A stretch of DNA of 64,000 bases from Cryobacterium sp. HLT2-28 (GTDB taxonomy: Bacteria; Actinomycetota; Actinomycetes; Actinomycetales; Microbacteriaceae), in the NCBI RefSeq assembly GCF_004402495.1, contig NZ_SOFH01000023.1, positions 426,021 to 490,020 on the forward strand, read 5' to 3'. The notes under the pieces are model-generated. The model did no database searches and was not told the DNA's origin. It saw nothing but the letters and a program-made list of their open reading frames with translations. The position numbers and the translations under genes are program-made. Positions 1 through 7,622 of this stretch are shown here, piece by piece. Each line of letters opens with the position of its first letter. The first letter of the stretch is position 1.

Positions 1-113
1 ATGGCGAGCCCGGCGAGGGACGACCCGAAGTTGATGCTGACCTCGGTCGCGAGCTGGGCGCCCGCGCCGGTCAGACGGTCGCGCTGGGCGGTCACGGCTC
101 TCCTCGTCCGCAC
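1..113 (-). CDS. possible partial gene downstream of the tad operon
   Basis: On the minus strand, the frame after the TadG-like stop stays open to the window edge. A GTG at 113 could start a protein beginning MRTRRAVTAQRDRL and continuing with an Ala/Gly-rich stretch. No ribosome binding site is convincing, no family is recognised, and the end lies outside the window. It may be a last small gene of the tad operon or only an open frame in GC-rich DNA. Confidence 0.25.
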   Translation of the reverse strand, partial: MRTRRAVTAQRDRLTGAGAQLATEVSINFGSSLAGLA

Positions 114-181
114 CCGGTCGGGCGCGCCTTCCGAGAGTACCGGGTCGCCGGCGCCGATCGGGAAACCCGGGCCTGCGTCGG

Positions 182-688
182 CTACCGGAACACCGACCGC
201 GCCACGGCCGAGACCTCCAGCGGCACGCCCTCCGGCAGGAAGAAGACCAGCACCGGCGGGCGCCAGACCGCGCCCAGCGTGACGCTCGCGCTCTGCCCGT
301 CGGCCGAGCCGGCCCCGGTCAGTTCCACCCCGTCGACGCCGCCGTGGGGCGCCGTCGCCAGGTAATCCTCGGCCGCCGCCCGCACCTCGTCGGATCGGAG
401 CACGGGTCTGGGGACCGGCCCGGACGGGTCAGCGGTGATTCCGACCGCGTCGAGCGAGAAGGACTCGGCGCCGGCGAGCGCGGCACCGTCGGCCAGGGTG
501 AGCAGCCGTTTGTGGTCCAGGTAGAGCGAACTCGCGGCCACGACGACGAGGATCAGCACGAGTGCGAGGAAGGCATAGAAGATCGTCAGAATCAGAGTCG
601 AGCCTTCCTCATCCGGGCCGAGGCTACCCCAGATGCGGCAGACCGCGGCGCACCTCCGGCCCGAACGACCGGGCGCTCCCCGGTTCAT
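182..688 (-). CDS. TadG-like pilus-associated membrane protein
   Basis: This 168-residue protein has an N-terminal membrane segment at about residues 30-55 (STLILTIFYAFLALVLILVV), a short LDHKRLLTLADGAALAGAE stretch typical of TadE/TadG-like proteins of actinobacterial Flp pilus loci, and an extracytoplasmic tail. Such proteins are minor pilins or assembly factors. The start overlaps the stop of the preceding tadE-like gene (ATGA), so the two are probably translationally coupled. It is the last clear gene of the split tad operon and is separated from tadABC by the 13-kb insertion. Assignment to TadG rather than a third TadE is by position and length. Confidence 0.75.
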   Translation of the reverse strand: MNRGAPGRSGRRCAAVCRIWGSLGPDEEGSTLILTIFYAFLALVLILVVVAASSLYLDHKRLLTLADGAALAGAESFSLDAVGITADPSGPVPRPVLRSDEVRAAAEDYLATAPHGGVDGVELTGAGSADGQSASVTLGAVWRPPVLVFFLPEGVPLEVSAVARSVFR

Positions 689-1203
689 CAGCCGGCCCTG
701 CGGAACCGGGACACCGTCTGGGTGGCGACGGCTTCCATCGGGATGCTCGCCGCGCTTCGCAGGGACAGCAGATCGGGGACCAGTGGCAACGCCACGCGAA
801 TCCGCACCGTGACGGAAACCGTGCTCCGCCGGGCCAGACAGCCCCCGGCCCCGCAGTCGATACTCACCGCGGCGCTGTCTCCGGCGATGCCGTAGTCGTC
901 GAGCCCGACCTGCACCGCCCGGAGGGCCCCGGCGCGAGCGGCGGTCTCGTCCGGCGCCTGAACGTAGACGCGGGCGGCCTGCCGCGCCGCGCCCTCGACC
1001 GCGAACGCCCCGCTCTGTAGCGCCGACATGGCCAGCACGAGGTAGACGAGCGGAACGAGGAGGATCGCCCCGGCGGTGATGAACTCGAGCGCGGCCGACC
1101 CTTCTTCCCCGGCGAGGAGCCGGCCGACGGACCGGCGAACGCCCGCGGTCGGCTTCGTCTCCGCCCGGCCGCAGCTCCTACTCGAGGCCTTCCACGGCGG
1201 CAT
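688..1203 (-). CDS. TadE-like minor pilin (second copy, TadF position)
   Basis: The protein is about 171 residues long and carries the TadE signature: GEEGSAALEF followed by a hydrophobic segment (ITAGAILLVPLVYLVLAMSA), with a Glu five residues after the cleavage-type Gly. Two CxxxxC-like cysteines (DCGAGGCLA) lie in the exported part and could form a disulfide. No ATG, GTG or TTG follows the previous gene's stop, so the best start is the ATG at 1203, which overlaps the upstream tadE by 26 bases. It is expected to be processed and inserted in the membrane with the Flp pilus machinery. Confidence 0.75.
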   Translation of the reverse strand: MPPWKASSRSCGRAETKPTAGVRRSVGRLLAGEEGSAALEFITAGAILLVPLVYLVLAMSALQSGAFAVEGAARQAARVYVQAPDETAARAGALRAVQVGLDDYGIAGDSAAVSIDCGAGGCLARRSTVSVTVRIRVALPLVPDLLSLRSAASIPMEAVATQTVSRFRRAG

Positions 1204-1582
1204 GCCCCACCACCTCCAGACCGCGATCGAGTCCGAGGAGACCGAGCAGCGGCAGCGGGGCGATGACCCGCACCTGCACACTCGGGTAGCCGTCGTATTC
1301 GGTGTAGCCGGCGACGACATCCGTGGCGTAGCCGGGACCCAGTGCCACGGTGACCAGTTCCCGAGTGCGCGCGACGCCCTCGGCCAGGCTGCTGTCGGCC
1401 AGGGCGGCGAACCGTGCCCCTTCGGCCGCCGCGTCGAGAGCGGTATTGCGCACGTGCAGGGCGAGCGCGAGTTGCATGACGGTGACGGTCAACACCGTGA
1501 GGAGCGCGCCCACCAGGACGAATTCGGCCGCCGCCGATCCTCGGTCACCGGCCAGGGCGGATGCGCGTCGCGGGAGAAACAT
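1178..1582 (-). CDS. TadE-like pseudopilin
   Basis: This 134-residue protein has the TadE pattern: a short basic N-terminus, DRGSAAAEFVLVGALLT, one membrane helix, then an extracytoplasmic domain. TadE-family proteins are pseudopilins cleaved by the Tad prepilin peptidase and needed for Flp pilus assembly. It follows the C-terminal remnant of the small pilin gene by about 10 bases. In the uninterrupted operon it would come directly after tadC and the pilin. With the insertion present it is cut off from any promoter upstream of tadA, so its expression may depend on read-through from the left end of the element. Confidence 0.8.
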   Translation of the reverse strand: MFLPRRASALAGDRGSAAAEFVLVGALLTVLTVTVMQLALALHVRNTALDAAAEGARFAALADSSLAEGVARTRELVTVALGPGYATDVVAGYTEYDGYPSVQVRVIAPLPLLGLLGLDRGLEVVGHAAVEGLE

Positions 1583-1592
1583 CGTCCGGGGG

Positions 1593-1682
1593 TCAGAAAC
1601 CGCTCACGCGGTCGATCGCCTGCTGGAACACCCCGCTCAGGGCCGGGCCGGCCAAACCCCAGATGATGATGATTAGACCCGC
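1593..1682 (-). pseudogene. C-terminal half of the small Flp-type pilin gene split by the element
   Basis: From the junction this frame reads AGLIIIIWGLAGPALSGVFQ and ends AIDRVSGF-stop. It has no start of its own. The hydrophobic segment continues the membrane helix that begins in the fragment at 14611-14730, which ends ITLMTAGL before running into element DNA. Joining the two at the shared GG gives a 58-residue protein with one membrane helix, placed between tadC and tadE, the usual position of the Flp pilin in actinobacterial Tad loci. Identity as the pilin rests on position, size and hydrophobicity, since the classic Flp Glu-Tyr motif is not present. Confidence 0.8.
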
Positions 1683-1684
1683 CA
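1671..1684. other. attL of the integrated element
   Basis: The left junction reads GATTAGACCCGCCA. Aligned with the right end (TGGGCAGGCCTGCA) it shares the pattern AG-N-CC-N-GC. Serine integrases exchange strands at a 2-bp core, so the core is probably CC (1678-1679) or AG (1675-1676). Either choice restores the pilin frame. The integrase gene begins a few bases inside, as is usual for these systems. Confidence 0.7.
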
Positions 1685-1706
1685 AAACATGTATAGAGTG
1701 TTCAAC

Positions 1707-3083
1707 ATGAACACGATCATCTACGTGAGGCAGTCCCTCGACAGGGACGGGGTAGGCGCAGCCGTAGAGCGCCAACTCACCGAATGCCGTGCACTAGCCG
1801 TCCAAACAGGTCTCGAAATCGCGCACGAATACGTCGACAACGACGTGTCTGCATCAAAGGGAACGCGCCCCGGATTCCAGGAACTTCTCGCAGCGATCAA
1901 GGCGGGCAGCGTTTCGACCATCATCGTCTGGCACACCGACCGGCTCTATCGTCGCGTTCGGGATCTCGTGGAACTCGTGGAACTGGCAGAGAAGCACGCA
2001 CTACGAATCCTCACCGTCAAGGCTGGGGATCTGGACCTCAACAATGCCGCCGGGCGAATGATGGCGCAAATTCTCGGCGCTGCCGCTCGCTACGAGGTTG
2101 AGCAGAAGGGTGCGCGCCAGGTCGCCGCAAATGTGCAGCGCGCGAACGCGGGCGTATGGCAGTTCTCGAATCGGCCGTATGGCTACGAGCGCGTGGGGGG
2201 CAAGGTTCAGATTGTAGAGCCCGAAGCCGTCGTGTTGCGTGACGCCTACGCCCGGTATCTCGCCGGGGAATCGTATTACTCGATCGTGGACGACCTGAAC
2301 ACCCGCGGGACAATGACCGCAACGGGGAAGCCTTGGAGCATCACGACGTTACGAGCCCGGCTCCGAAATCCTGCCTACGCCGGCATCCGTGAGTACAAGG
2401 GCGAAGCCGTGGCGCAGGGCGACTGGGAGCCGATCATCACACGCAAGACGTGGGACGAATACACGCGGCTCCGAACGCACCGAAAGACACCCCATGACTG
2501 GAGCAACAAGACCAAGTATCTGCTGTCGGGCTTAGCCCTTTGCGGGGTGTGCGGCGGGCGCATGCTGGCGCGTCCAGACTACCCGCGTAACGGCGTAGAC
2601 CGCCCGCCACGCATCGCCTACGCATGTACGGCAAAGTGGTGCACCCAACGCGACCAGGAGCGCTTAGACGGGCTCGTAGAGGGGATTGTCGTTGCCCGGT
2701 TCTCGCAGCCTGACGTTCTCGATCTCGTTCGCGTGGACCAGGACGTAGCGCCGCAAGAGGCGGAAGCTCTCGACCTGCGCCGCCGATGGGACGACCTCGC
2801 CGAGCTAGTAGCAGACGGCACCATGCGACCTGCCGCAGTTCGGGAGCAGTCGGCAATCATTCAGGACAAGCTGGCCCGGCTGCAGGTCGTGATCGACAAT
2901 GCCCGCGGTGGCTCGACGATGACCGATCTTGCTCTTGCGAGCGACACCGCGGCCAAGTGGGAGAGTTTTGGCCTACCCCAGAAGCGGCAGGTGATCTCGT
3001 CTCTCTTTACCGTCACCGTTTCCAAACAGAAGAACACGCGAGTGTTCGACCCCAATGACATAGCTATCGAATGGCTGTCCTAG
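1707..3083 (+). CDS. large serine recombinase (integrase)
   Basis: The protein is about 458 residues. An N-terminal resolvase domain has the nucleophile Ser in IIYVRQSLD and the conserved WHTDRLYRR region. It is followed by a recombinase domain (RPYGYERV, then LRNPAYAGIREYKG), a zinc ribbon (CGVCGGRM ... CTAKWC) and a C-terminal coiled-coil-rich part. This is the layout of phage and ICE integrases of the phiC31/Bxb1 type, which catalyse attP x attB integration and, with a recombination directionality factor, excision. The ATG at 1707 is chosen because the catalytic fold starts directly there; an in-frame ATG at 1689 also exists. Neither has a clear Shine-Dalgarno sequence. It lies immediately inside attL. 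Confidence 0.93.
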   Translation: MNTIIYVRQSLDRDGVGAAVERQLTECRALAVQTGLEIAHEYVDNDVSASKGTRPGFQELLAAIKAGSVSTIIVWHTDRLYRRVRDLVELVELAEKHALRILTVKAGDLDLNNAAGRMMAQILGAAARYEVEQKGARQVAANVQRANAGVWQFSNRPYGYERVGGKVQIVEPEAVVLRDAYARYLAGESYYSIVDDLNTRGTMTATGKPWSITTLRARLRNPAYAGIREYKGEAVAQGDWEPIITRKTWDEYTRLRTHRKTPHDWSNKTKYLLSGLALCGVCGGRMLARPDYPRNGVDRPPRIAYACTAKWCTQRDQERLDGLVEGIVVARFSQPDVLDLVRVDQDVAPQEAEALDLRRRWDDLAELVADGTMRPAAVREQSAIIQDKLARLQVVIDNARGGSTMTDLALASDTAAKWESFGLPQKRQVISSLFTVTVSKQKNTRVFDPNDIAIEWLS

Positions 3084-3104
3084 CCACCGAGTAGTTATGA
3101 AAGT

Positions 3105-3134
3105 GCCCCCGGACTGTTTGCGCAGTCCAGGGGC
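3105..3134 (+). terminator. hairpin after the integrase gene
   Basis: GCCCCCGGACTG and CAGTCCAGGGGC form a strong stem with a short loop about 20 bases after the integrase stop. There is no T-run, so it may be a weak terminator or a structured leader for the next gene. Confidence 0.5.
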
Positions 3135-3166
3135 TAGATCCCACCTCAACAACGAAAGGCAAGACC

Positions 3167-3694
3167 ATCTCAAATTCTAACGTCTCATCAAACCTCGTCA
3201 CCAGACTCCGCGACGTTGCAGAGTCCGAGCTTGTCGAATTGGAACGACAGTTCGCCGCCGACTCAATCCGCACGGTCCGGCTCCGAAACGACATCTCCCG
3301 ATACACGATCGGGTCGCCCTCATGGGTAATCGAGTCCGAAGCGGGCATGTGGTCCACCGTCATCCTCGGAAAGAGCCACCCAGCGCGAACCGCCGAGCCT
3401 GGCGACCACTACGAGTACCGAACCGAAGAAGGCGACATGGTGAAGCAGACGTATGTCGGTCTCTTCGATATGGTCGCCGCGATTGCCGACCCCGCCGACG
3501 GCGCGCGAATCACTCTCATGGCTGCACACACGCCCACCATGGCCGCCGACTCGGCGGCCATCACCCCGAAGGTTCAGGCGTGGCTGGACGCAAACCCAAT
3601 CCTTGCTCACGCGCCGGCTGCCGACATCGTGAGACTCGGATTCTCAGGGGACGAAATCCAGACCATCCTCGACATATACGAGAACGCCGCCTGA
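3167..3694 (+). CDS. hypothetical element protein, possible ATC start
   Basis: No family is recognised. The frame from a TTG at 3239 gives 151 residues, rich in Asp/Glu, ending DEIQTILDIYENAA. The same frame stays open 24 codons further up to an ATC at 3167, preceded by GAAAGG with normal spacing (3154-3159). The extra residues (SNVSSNLVTRLRDVAESELV) look like protein, and the TTG at 3239 has no ribosome binding site. The start is therefore either a rare ATC codon or the gene lost its ATG by a G-to-C change. A strong terminator follows the stop, so the gene is transcribed alone or with the integrase. Confidence 0.55.
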   Translation: MSNSNVSSNLVTRLRDVAESELVELERQFAADSIRTVRLRNDISRYTIGSPSWVIESEAGMWSTVILGKSHPARTAEPGDHYEYRTEEGDMVKQTYVGLFDMVAAIADPADGARITLMAAHTPTMAADSAAITPKVQAWLDANPILAHAPAADIVRLGFSGDEIQTILDIYENAA

Positions 3695-3704
3695 CCAAAG
3701 CTCG

Positions 3705-3741
3705 AAAATGCCCGGCCTGCGAGAGCTTGCCGGGCATTTTT
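3705..3741 (+). terminator. Rho-independent terminator
   Basis: AATGCCCGGC and GCCGGGCATT form a 10-bp stem followed by a T-run, 10 bases after the stop of the preceding hypothetical gene. It separates the integration module from the candidate origin. Confidence 0.85.
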
Positions 3742-4011
3742 GCGTCCAGAAGTGGAGCAGTCTCAAGAAAGATTAAACGTCTACTTTAGGCAGCATTGTG
3801 CACAGAAATTTACTGGCCGCTGACCAGCCTTTTTGCCTGATTTCACGGGACAGGCCACAGATTGCTTTACAACTTATCCACAGTCGAATATGTGTTCTGA
3901 ACAACTTGTCCACAGAGTTATCCACACGGCGACGTGTGTATGAACACTTCGCTGAAGTAGCTTTACGGATAAGGGGCACAACGCCCCGCAAGAGAACGCT
4001 CCGGGCCATGA
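3742..4011. other. candidate replication origin with DnaA boxes
   Basis: This gene-free stretch holds two perfect DnaA boxes (TTATCCACA at 3874-3882 and 3918-3926) and one single-mismatch box (TTGTCCACA at 3906-3914), all in the same orientation. A weaker TTGTGCACA lies near 3794. The surrounding DNA is AT-richer than the rest of the window. The layout resembles an iteron/DnaA-dependent origin, placed just upstream of the coupled replication-type gene chain that includes the DUF3631 ATPase. Known: DnaA binds TTATCCACA. Inferred: the element replicates autonomously after excision. Confidence 0.6.
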
Positions 4012-4296
4012 GTGGCAACTCAAACCCGGAGCAAGCCGGACACCAACCTTCACGAAGGGCTCGACCAATTGAATAGTACATACCGTCGACCTGCCTGCGC
4101 AACGGCAGCCGAAGCCATTGCCGAATGGGGCACCATCCGCGAAGCCGCCACCAGGCGTGCTGTCAGCACAAAAACCATTCGCCGCTACATCGCACGAGGG
4201 CTCGTGCAAGCTGAACGGTTCGGCCCTCGACTCATCCGCGTGAACCTTGCCAGCCTTGACGCCGTTGGGCACTCGCTCGCCAGCGATGCCCTGTGA
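4012..4296 (+). CDS. small HTH protein, excisionase-like
   Basis: From the GTG at 4012 the protein has 94 residues. The central part, GTIREAATRRAVSTKTIRRY, followed by IARGLVQAERFGPRLIRVN, fits the helix-turn-helix 17 / excisionase-type fold that recognises DNA near att sites or origins. A TTG at 4069 would give a shorter form that keeps the HTH. Its position next to the candidate origin suggests an origin-binding protein, a copy-control protein or the directionality factor for the serine integrase. These possibilities cannot be separated from sequence. Its stop overlaps the start of the next small gene (GTGA). Confidence 0.65.
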   Translation: MATQTRSKPDTNLHEGLDQLNSTYRRPACATAAEAIAEWGTIREAATRRAVSTKTIRRYIARGLVQAERFGPRLIRVNLASLDAVGHSLASDAL

Positions 4297-4409
4297 GCGC
4301 CACTCAGGACTACATCAGTCGCATCGTCGCGTGCGCACCTCCGCTCACTCCCGAACAGCGCGACAAGCTCGCAGCGCTTCTGCGCCCCGCTGGCGGTGGT
4401 GCGCTTTGA
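4293..4409 (+). CDS. 38-residue protein, coupled
   Basis: A GTG at 4293 overlaps the upstream stop and opens a 38-residue frame, MSATQDYISRIVACAPPLTP followed by EQRDKLAALL. Peptides with this APPLTPEQRDKLAxLL pattern are common in actinobacterial phages and integrative elements, which is why I call it a real gene despite its size. Function is unknown. Its stop overlaps the TTG start of the following gene, making a chain of coupled genes. Confidence 0.65.
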   Translation: MSATQDYISRIVACAPPLTPEQRDKLAALLRPAGGGAL

Positions 4410-4678
4410 AGGCCGCGCCCCTCACCCCAGCCCCCTGGATTCACGAACAGGCGGGACAGACTGAATCAGTTGAAGCGCTCATCCGTCGTGCCGCAACCAT
4501 CGTCACCGACAACGCGCTGCGGCTTTCGCCGTCGAAGGTGTCACGCCTCGTGCGCGCACACGTGCGGCGATCAGGCAGCGTGCAGGTCGCCGCCCGGATG
4601 CTCGAGGCCTACGTCCTCAGCTACTCGGACGTAACCGGCGAGACTGCGGTGCGCAACGTCATGGCAGAAAAGCGATGA
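4406..4678 (+). CDS. hypothetical protein, TTG start
   Basis: The 90-residue product from the TTG at 4406 starts MKAAPLTPAPWIHEQ and contains an Arg-rich helical region (SPSKVSRLVRAHVRRSGSVQ). No known family is recognised; a DNA-binding role is conceivable from the basic helices. The frame is open further upstream, but the TTGA overlap with the preceding 38-residue gene marks the likely start. It ends in an ATGA overlap with the next gene. Confidence 0.6.
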   Translation: MKAAPLTPAPWIHEQAGQTESVEALIRRAATIVTDNALRLSPSKVSRLVRAHVRRSGSVQVAARMLEAYVLSYSDVTGETAVRNVMAEKR

Positions 4679-5073
4679 GCGCGGCACGAGAAAGCCGCCT
4701 CACGGTGAATGAGGCGGCCAGGGAACCCACCCGCAACGCAACCACTTCCAGCCTAAAGCCGAACTCATCGAACCCCACAGAACCCGCAGGCAAGATCGGC
4801 GCACGCGTAGAAACGCATCTCGACGCCACGCTCTGGAAGCTGAAGGCCGGCGAGATTGGCTTACACGACTTGACGCCGGCACTCATGGGCTTCTACTCGA
4901 TCGGTCACAGCGACGGCATCGCATCCGTCGCCCCGCAGCTCGAGCAGGCGTTAGCAGACAGGGACCGCTACTACCGAGCCGCCTTTGACCCGCGCTCGCC
5001 CATCAAAATCGGGCCGAGTCACGCCGAGCTACAAGCGACCCGCCGCGCGACCTACGAAAGGGGTGCCGAATGA
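4675..5073 (+). CDS. hypothetical protein upstream of DUF3631 gene
   Basis: The product has 132 residues and begins MSAARESRLTVNEAAREPTR. The middle contains a segment around LHDLTPALMGFYSIGHSDG that resembles short phage proteins of unknown function which precede replication ATPases in actinophages. No catalytic motif is visible. It overlaps both neighbours by ATGA, so it belongs to one translationally coupled operon with the ATPase. Confidence 0.6.
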   Translation: MSAARESRLTVNEAAREPTRNATTSSLKPNSSNPTEPAGKIGARVETHLDATLWKLKAGEIGLHDLTPALMGFYSIGHSDGIASVAPQLEQALADRDRYYRAAFDPRSPIKIGPSHAELQATRRATYERGAE

Positions 5074-6377
5074 CAGTATCCAGCGCGATTCACGACGGTT
5101 CGACGGTTCACGACGGTTCAAGCGGTTCCATTCTGGGGGTCACCCTCGCCGGAGTGAGGTCGTGGTTCGCTCGGTTCATCTGCGTTCCCGACGACATCGA
5201 TCTGGACCTGCTCGCACTCTGGGCGGCCCATACCCACGTTGCGCTCGAGACGTACTCCACCCCTCGACTAGTGCTCGACTCAACCATGCCGGGAAGTGGC
5301 AAGACGACCGTGCTTGAGCACATGCAGCGCCTCTGCCACGCGCCGATTCAGGCCGCGTCCATATCGTCACCTGCTCTGCTCGCTCGCATGCTCTCTAAGG
5401 GCATTCGAACGATTCTGATTGACGAAGTAGACCGGTCCCTGGATCCCAAGAAACCGGGCGTAGAAGACCTAATCGCCATTCTCAACAGTGGATACAAGCG
5501 GGGCGCTACTAGACCCGTGCTAGTGCCAGGCAAGGGCGGCGACTGGGACGTGGACGAGATGTCTACCTACTCGCCCGTAGCAATGGCCGGCAACTCCCCG
5601 CACCTGCCCGACGACACCCGCTCACGCTCCATCCGTGTGCTGCTCATGCCCGACCTGTACGGCGTAGTTGAGTCCTCCGATTGGGAAGAGATAGAAGCGG
5701 ACGCGCAGGACCACGCGGAAGCGCTCACCAACGCAATGGACGACGCGCGGGAGTTCATCCGGACTGTTCGCCCCCCGCTGCCTGCCGGCTGTGTAGGCCG
5801 CATGAAGGAGAAGTGGAACCCGCTTATGCGCGTTGCTGCTGCAGCTGGCGGTGATTGGCCCGAGGTTGTCGACCGACTCATAAAACGAGACATGCAGGAG
5901 GTGGAAATGGAACGAGAAGAGGGACTAATGAAGCTGCCCCCACAAATGGTTTTGCTCATCGACTTGCACGCAGTTTGGCCTGATTCTGAGCCGTTCGTGA
6001 ACTCAAACGAGCTGGTGCGCCGCCTGATCGAGCGCAACCCCGACTACTGGGACGTAGTGAGCGCATACGGGCGAGCGCTGACCGTTCAGCGACTGGGACG
6101 GACTCTCGTTCAGATCAAGATCAGGTCAACAAAGAACGCACTGGATCACCGCGGATACGCACGAGCAGACTTTTTAAAGTCGTGGCGACAGTCTGGGATC
6201 ACACCCCCAAACGAACCGTCTAGACCGTCTGAGACCGTCGAGCCGTCTATGGCTGCAGCACCTGTAACAAGTGTTACACCTGCCAAGGCCTGCCGAGTCT
6301 GCGCCGCTCCCCTGCTCCACCCGGCCTCTCGCGCATCGGGCATCTGCGCCAAACGTGACAGCGCACACGCCGCATGA
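5070..6377 (+). CDS. DUF3631-type P-loop ATPase, putative replication protein
   Basis: The 435-residue protein has a Walker A motif in STMPGSGKTTVLEHM (about residues 72-80) and a Walker B-like IRTILIDEVDRS (about 113-124). A conserved stretch, ATRPVLVPGKGGDWDVDEMS, is followed by PVAMAGNSPHLPDDTRSRSI with an arginine-finger-like Arg. This matches DUF3631 proteins, which in phages and integrative plasmids often form the helicase-like part of primase-polymerase systems. Here no prim-pol domain is fused or adjacent, so the gene may rely on a host or helper primase. The last ~40 residues carry a CxxC...C pattern (CRVCAAPLLHP, then ICAK) suggestive of a zinc ribbon. Confidence 0.8.
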   Translation: MTVSSAIHDGSTVHDGSSGSILGVTLAGVRSWFARFICVPDDIDLDLLALWAAHTHVALETYSTPRLVLDSTMPGSGKTTVLEHMQRLCHAPIQAASISSPALLARMLSKGIRTILIDEVDRSLDPKKPGVEDLIAILNSGYKRGATRPVLVPGKGGDWDVDEMSTYSPVAMAGNSPHLPDDTRSRSIRVLLMPDLYGVVESSDWEEIEADAQDHAEALTNAMDDAREFIRTVRPPLPAGCVGRMKEKWNPLMRVAAAAGGDWPEVVDRLIKRDMQEVEMEREEGLMKLPPQMVLLIDLHAVWPDSEPFVNSNELVRRLIERNPDYWDVVSAYGRALTVQRLGRTLVQIKIRSTKNALDHRGYARADFLKSWRQSGITPPNEPSRPSETVEPSMAAAPVTSVTPAKACRVCAAPLLHPASRASGICAKRDSAHAA

Positions 6378-6616
6378 CCAAGGCAACGGACGCATTCGCC
6401 CGACTGCAATTCGCCATGTTCACGACCGCCCCCGCCTGCCAGGACGACGACCGGTTCGTTTCCGACGACGTACCCGCGGCAACACTCGCGCCCCTCTGCC
6501 GCACCTGTCCAGTGTTCGATCTCTGCGCCGACTATGCGGGACTCGAAAGGCCCAAAGGCGGCATCTGGGCAGGGAATCGCTATCGGATAAACAACTCGAA
6601 CGGGGAGGCGGCATGA
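6374..6616 (+). CDS. WhiB-family iron-sulfur regulator
   Basis: The 80-residue protein has the four WhiB cysteines (C22, C42, C45, C51 in a C-x2-C-x5-C pattern) and the G[IV]W turn (GGIWAGNRYR). WhiB-like proteins bind a 4Fe-4S cluster and act with the primary sigma factor. They are restricted to actinobacteria and their phages, where they can modulate host transcription or superinfection. It overlaps the DUF3631 gene and the next HTH gene by ATGA, so it is expressed with the replication module rather than as a host gene. Confidence 0.88.
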   Translation: MTKATDAFARLQFAMFTTAPACQDDDRFVSDDVPAATLAPLCRTCPVFDLCADYAGLERPKGGIWAGNRYRINNSNGEAA

Positions 6617-7011
6617 GCGAGTACATCCGCCCGCCCGGCTATGTGTCTGGGGTGATCATCCCACCGCGCATCGCGTACATCCTCGAGACGAATATCCGCC
6701 TGACCACATTCCGCAGCCAAAGCCGCGGCAACGATCAGGAACTCGACGCTGCCCTCAACGCAATCCGATGGGCGGCAATGCAATGGGCAGCTTCCGTCAA
6801 CGGCAGCCAGCACGGGGAGGCCACGGAAGCACCGACACGATTGAGGAACTGGTACACACCAGCTCAAATCGCCACAAAGACAGGAATCACCGAACATGCG
6901 GTACGGCTCGCAATTCGAGAAGGCCGGCTCCCCGCCGAGAAGGTCGATCGCATGTGGACGGTCAGCCCTGCTGACTACTCCAACTTCATAACCGCACGAC
7001 GAAATCTATAG
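6613..7011 (+). CDS. HTH protein of the replication module
   Basis: This 132-residue protein has an N-terminal helical region and a C-terminal helix-turn-helix: WYTPAQIATKTGITEHAVRL followed by AIREGRLPAEKVDRMWTVSP. The latter is the helix_turn_helix_17/MerR-like arrangement with a wing (residues ~85-132). It is likely a DNA-binding regulator or excisionase. It is the last gene of the ATGA-coupled chain that begins at 4012. Confidence 0.65.
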   Translation: MSEYIRPPGYVSGVIIPPRIAYILETNIRLTTFRSQSRGNDQELDAALNAIRWAAMQWAASVNGSQHGEATEAPTRLRNWYTPAQIATKTGITEHAVRLAIREGRLPAEKVDRMWTVSPADYSNFITARRNL

Positions 7012-7019
7012 GAGACAGC

Positions 7020-7622
7020 ATGACAAACGCCACCGACACCAACAGCAACCTGCGGACACTCGCAGAGCAGCACATGGCCAGCATCCGAAACAACCGCGAC
7101 CTTTCGAATGAAGCCAAACTGCGACAGCTTGCGCGCGCCTACCTCGACCTCAAAGACGGACTCAACGGACTCGAGACCGGCCTTGACAAGACCGCCGCCG
7201 ACCGTCGCGCAGTTCTTGAGCGGAGACTGTTTGGAATCCCCAACACTGCCGATGCGAACAGCATGATCTCATACCGCGACGCGCTCGATCGTGCATCGCA
7301 GATCCAGACCAGGGACGAGACAACCGCACTGGCAATGCTCAACAAGGCCCGCACTGCTGGCGATGACCTGCTCGTGCGCGCCGTACTCGCGACCGCCTTC
7401 GAGCGCGAATGGGTTGATGTGATCAATGAGTTCGCGGCAAAGAACCCAGCGCTCGATAAGGACGTGACCGAGCTGTGGACGATCCAGCAGAAAGGGGAAG
7501 ACGTATTCGCTCAGTTCGCATTCATCGCGGTCAAGCCCAAGGAGCTCTCCTCATACAGTGACTCCGCGTTGAGGGTCATGGCTGCAGGCGAGACCCCCTC
7601 GTCGAAGATCGCCGTGTTCTGA
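7020..7622 (+). CDS. hypothetical alpha-helical protein
   Basis: The 200-residue, mostly helical protein starts at an ATG with a good site (GGAGACAGC) 9 bases after the previous gene. It has heptad-like stretches around residues 40-70 (LDLKDGLNGLETGLDKTAAD). I do not recognise the family. Similar-sized proteins of unknown function occur in actinophages between replication and packaging genes. It is followed by a gene-free gap. Confidence 0.65.
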   Translation: MTNATDTNSNLRTLAEQHMASIRNNRDLSNEAKLRQLARAYLDLKDGLNGLETGLDKTAADRRAVLERRLFGIPNTADANSMISYRDALDRASQIQTRDETTALAMLNKARTAGDDLLVRAVLATAFEREWVDVINEFAAKNPALDKDVTELWTIQQKGEDVFAQFAFIAVKPKELSSYSDSALRVMAAGETPSSKIAVF

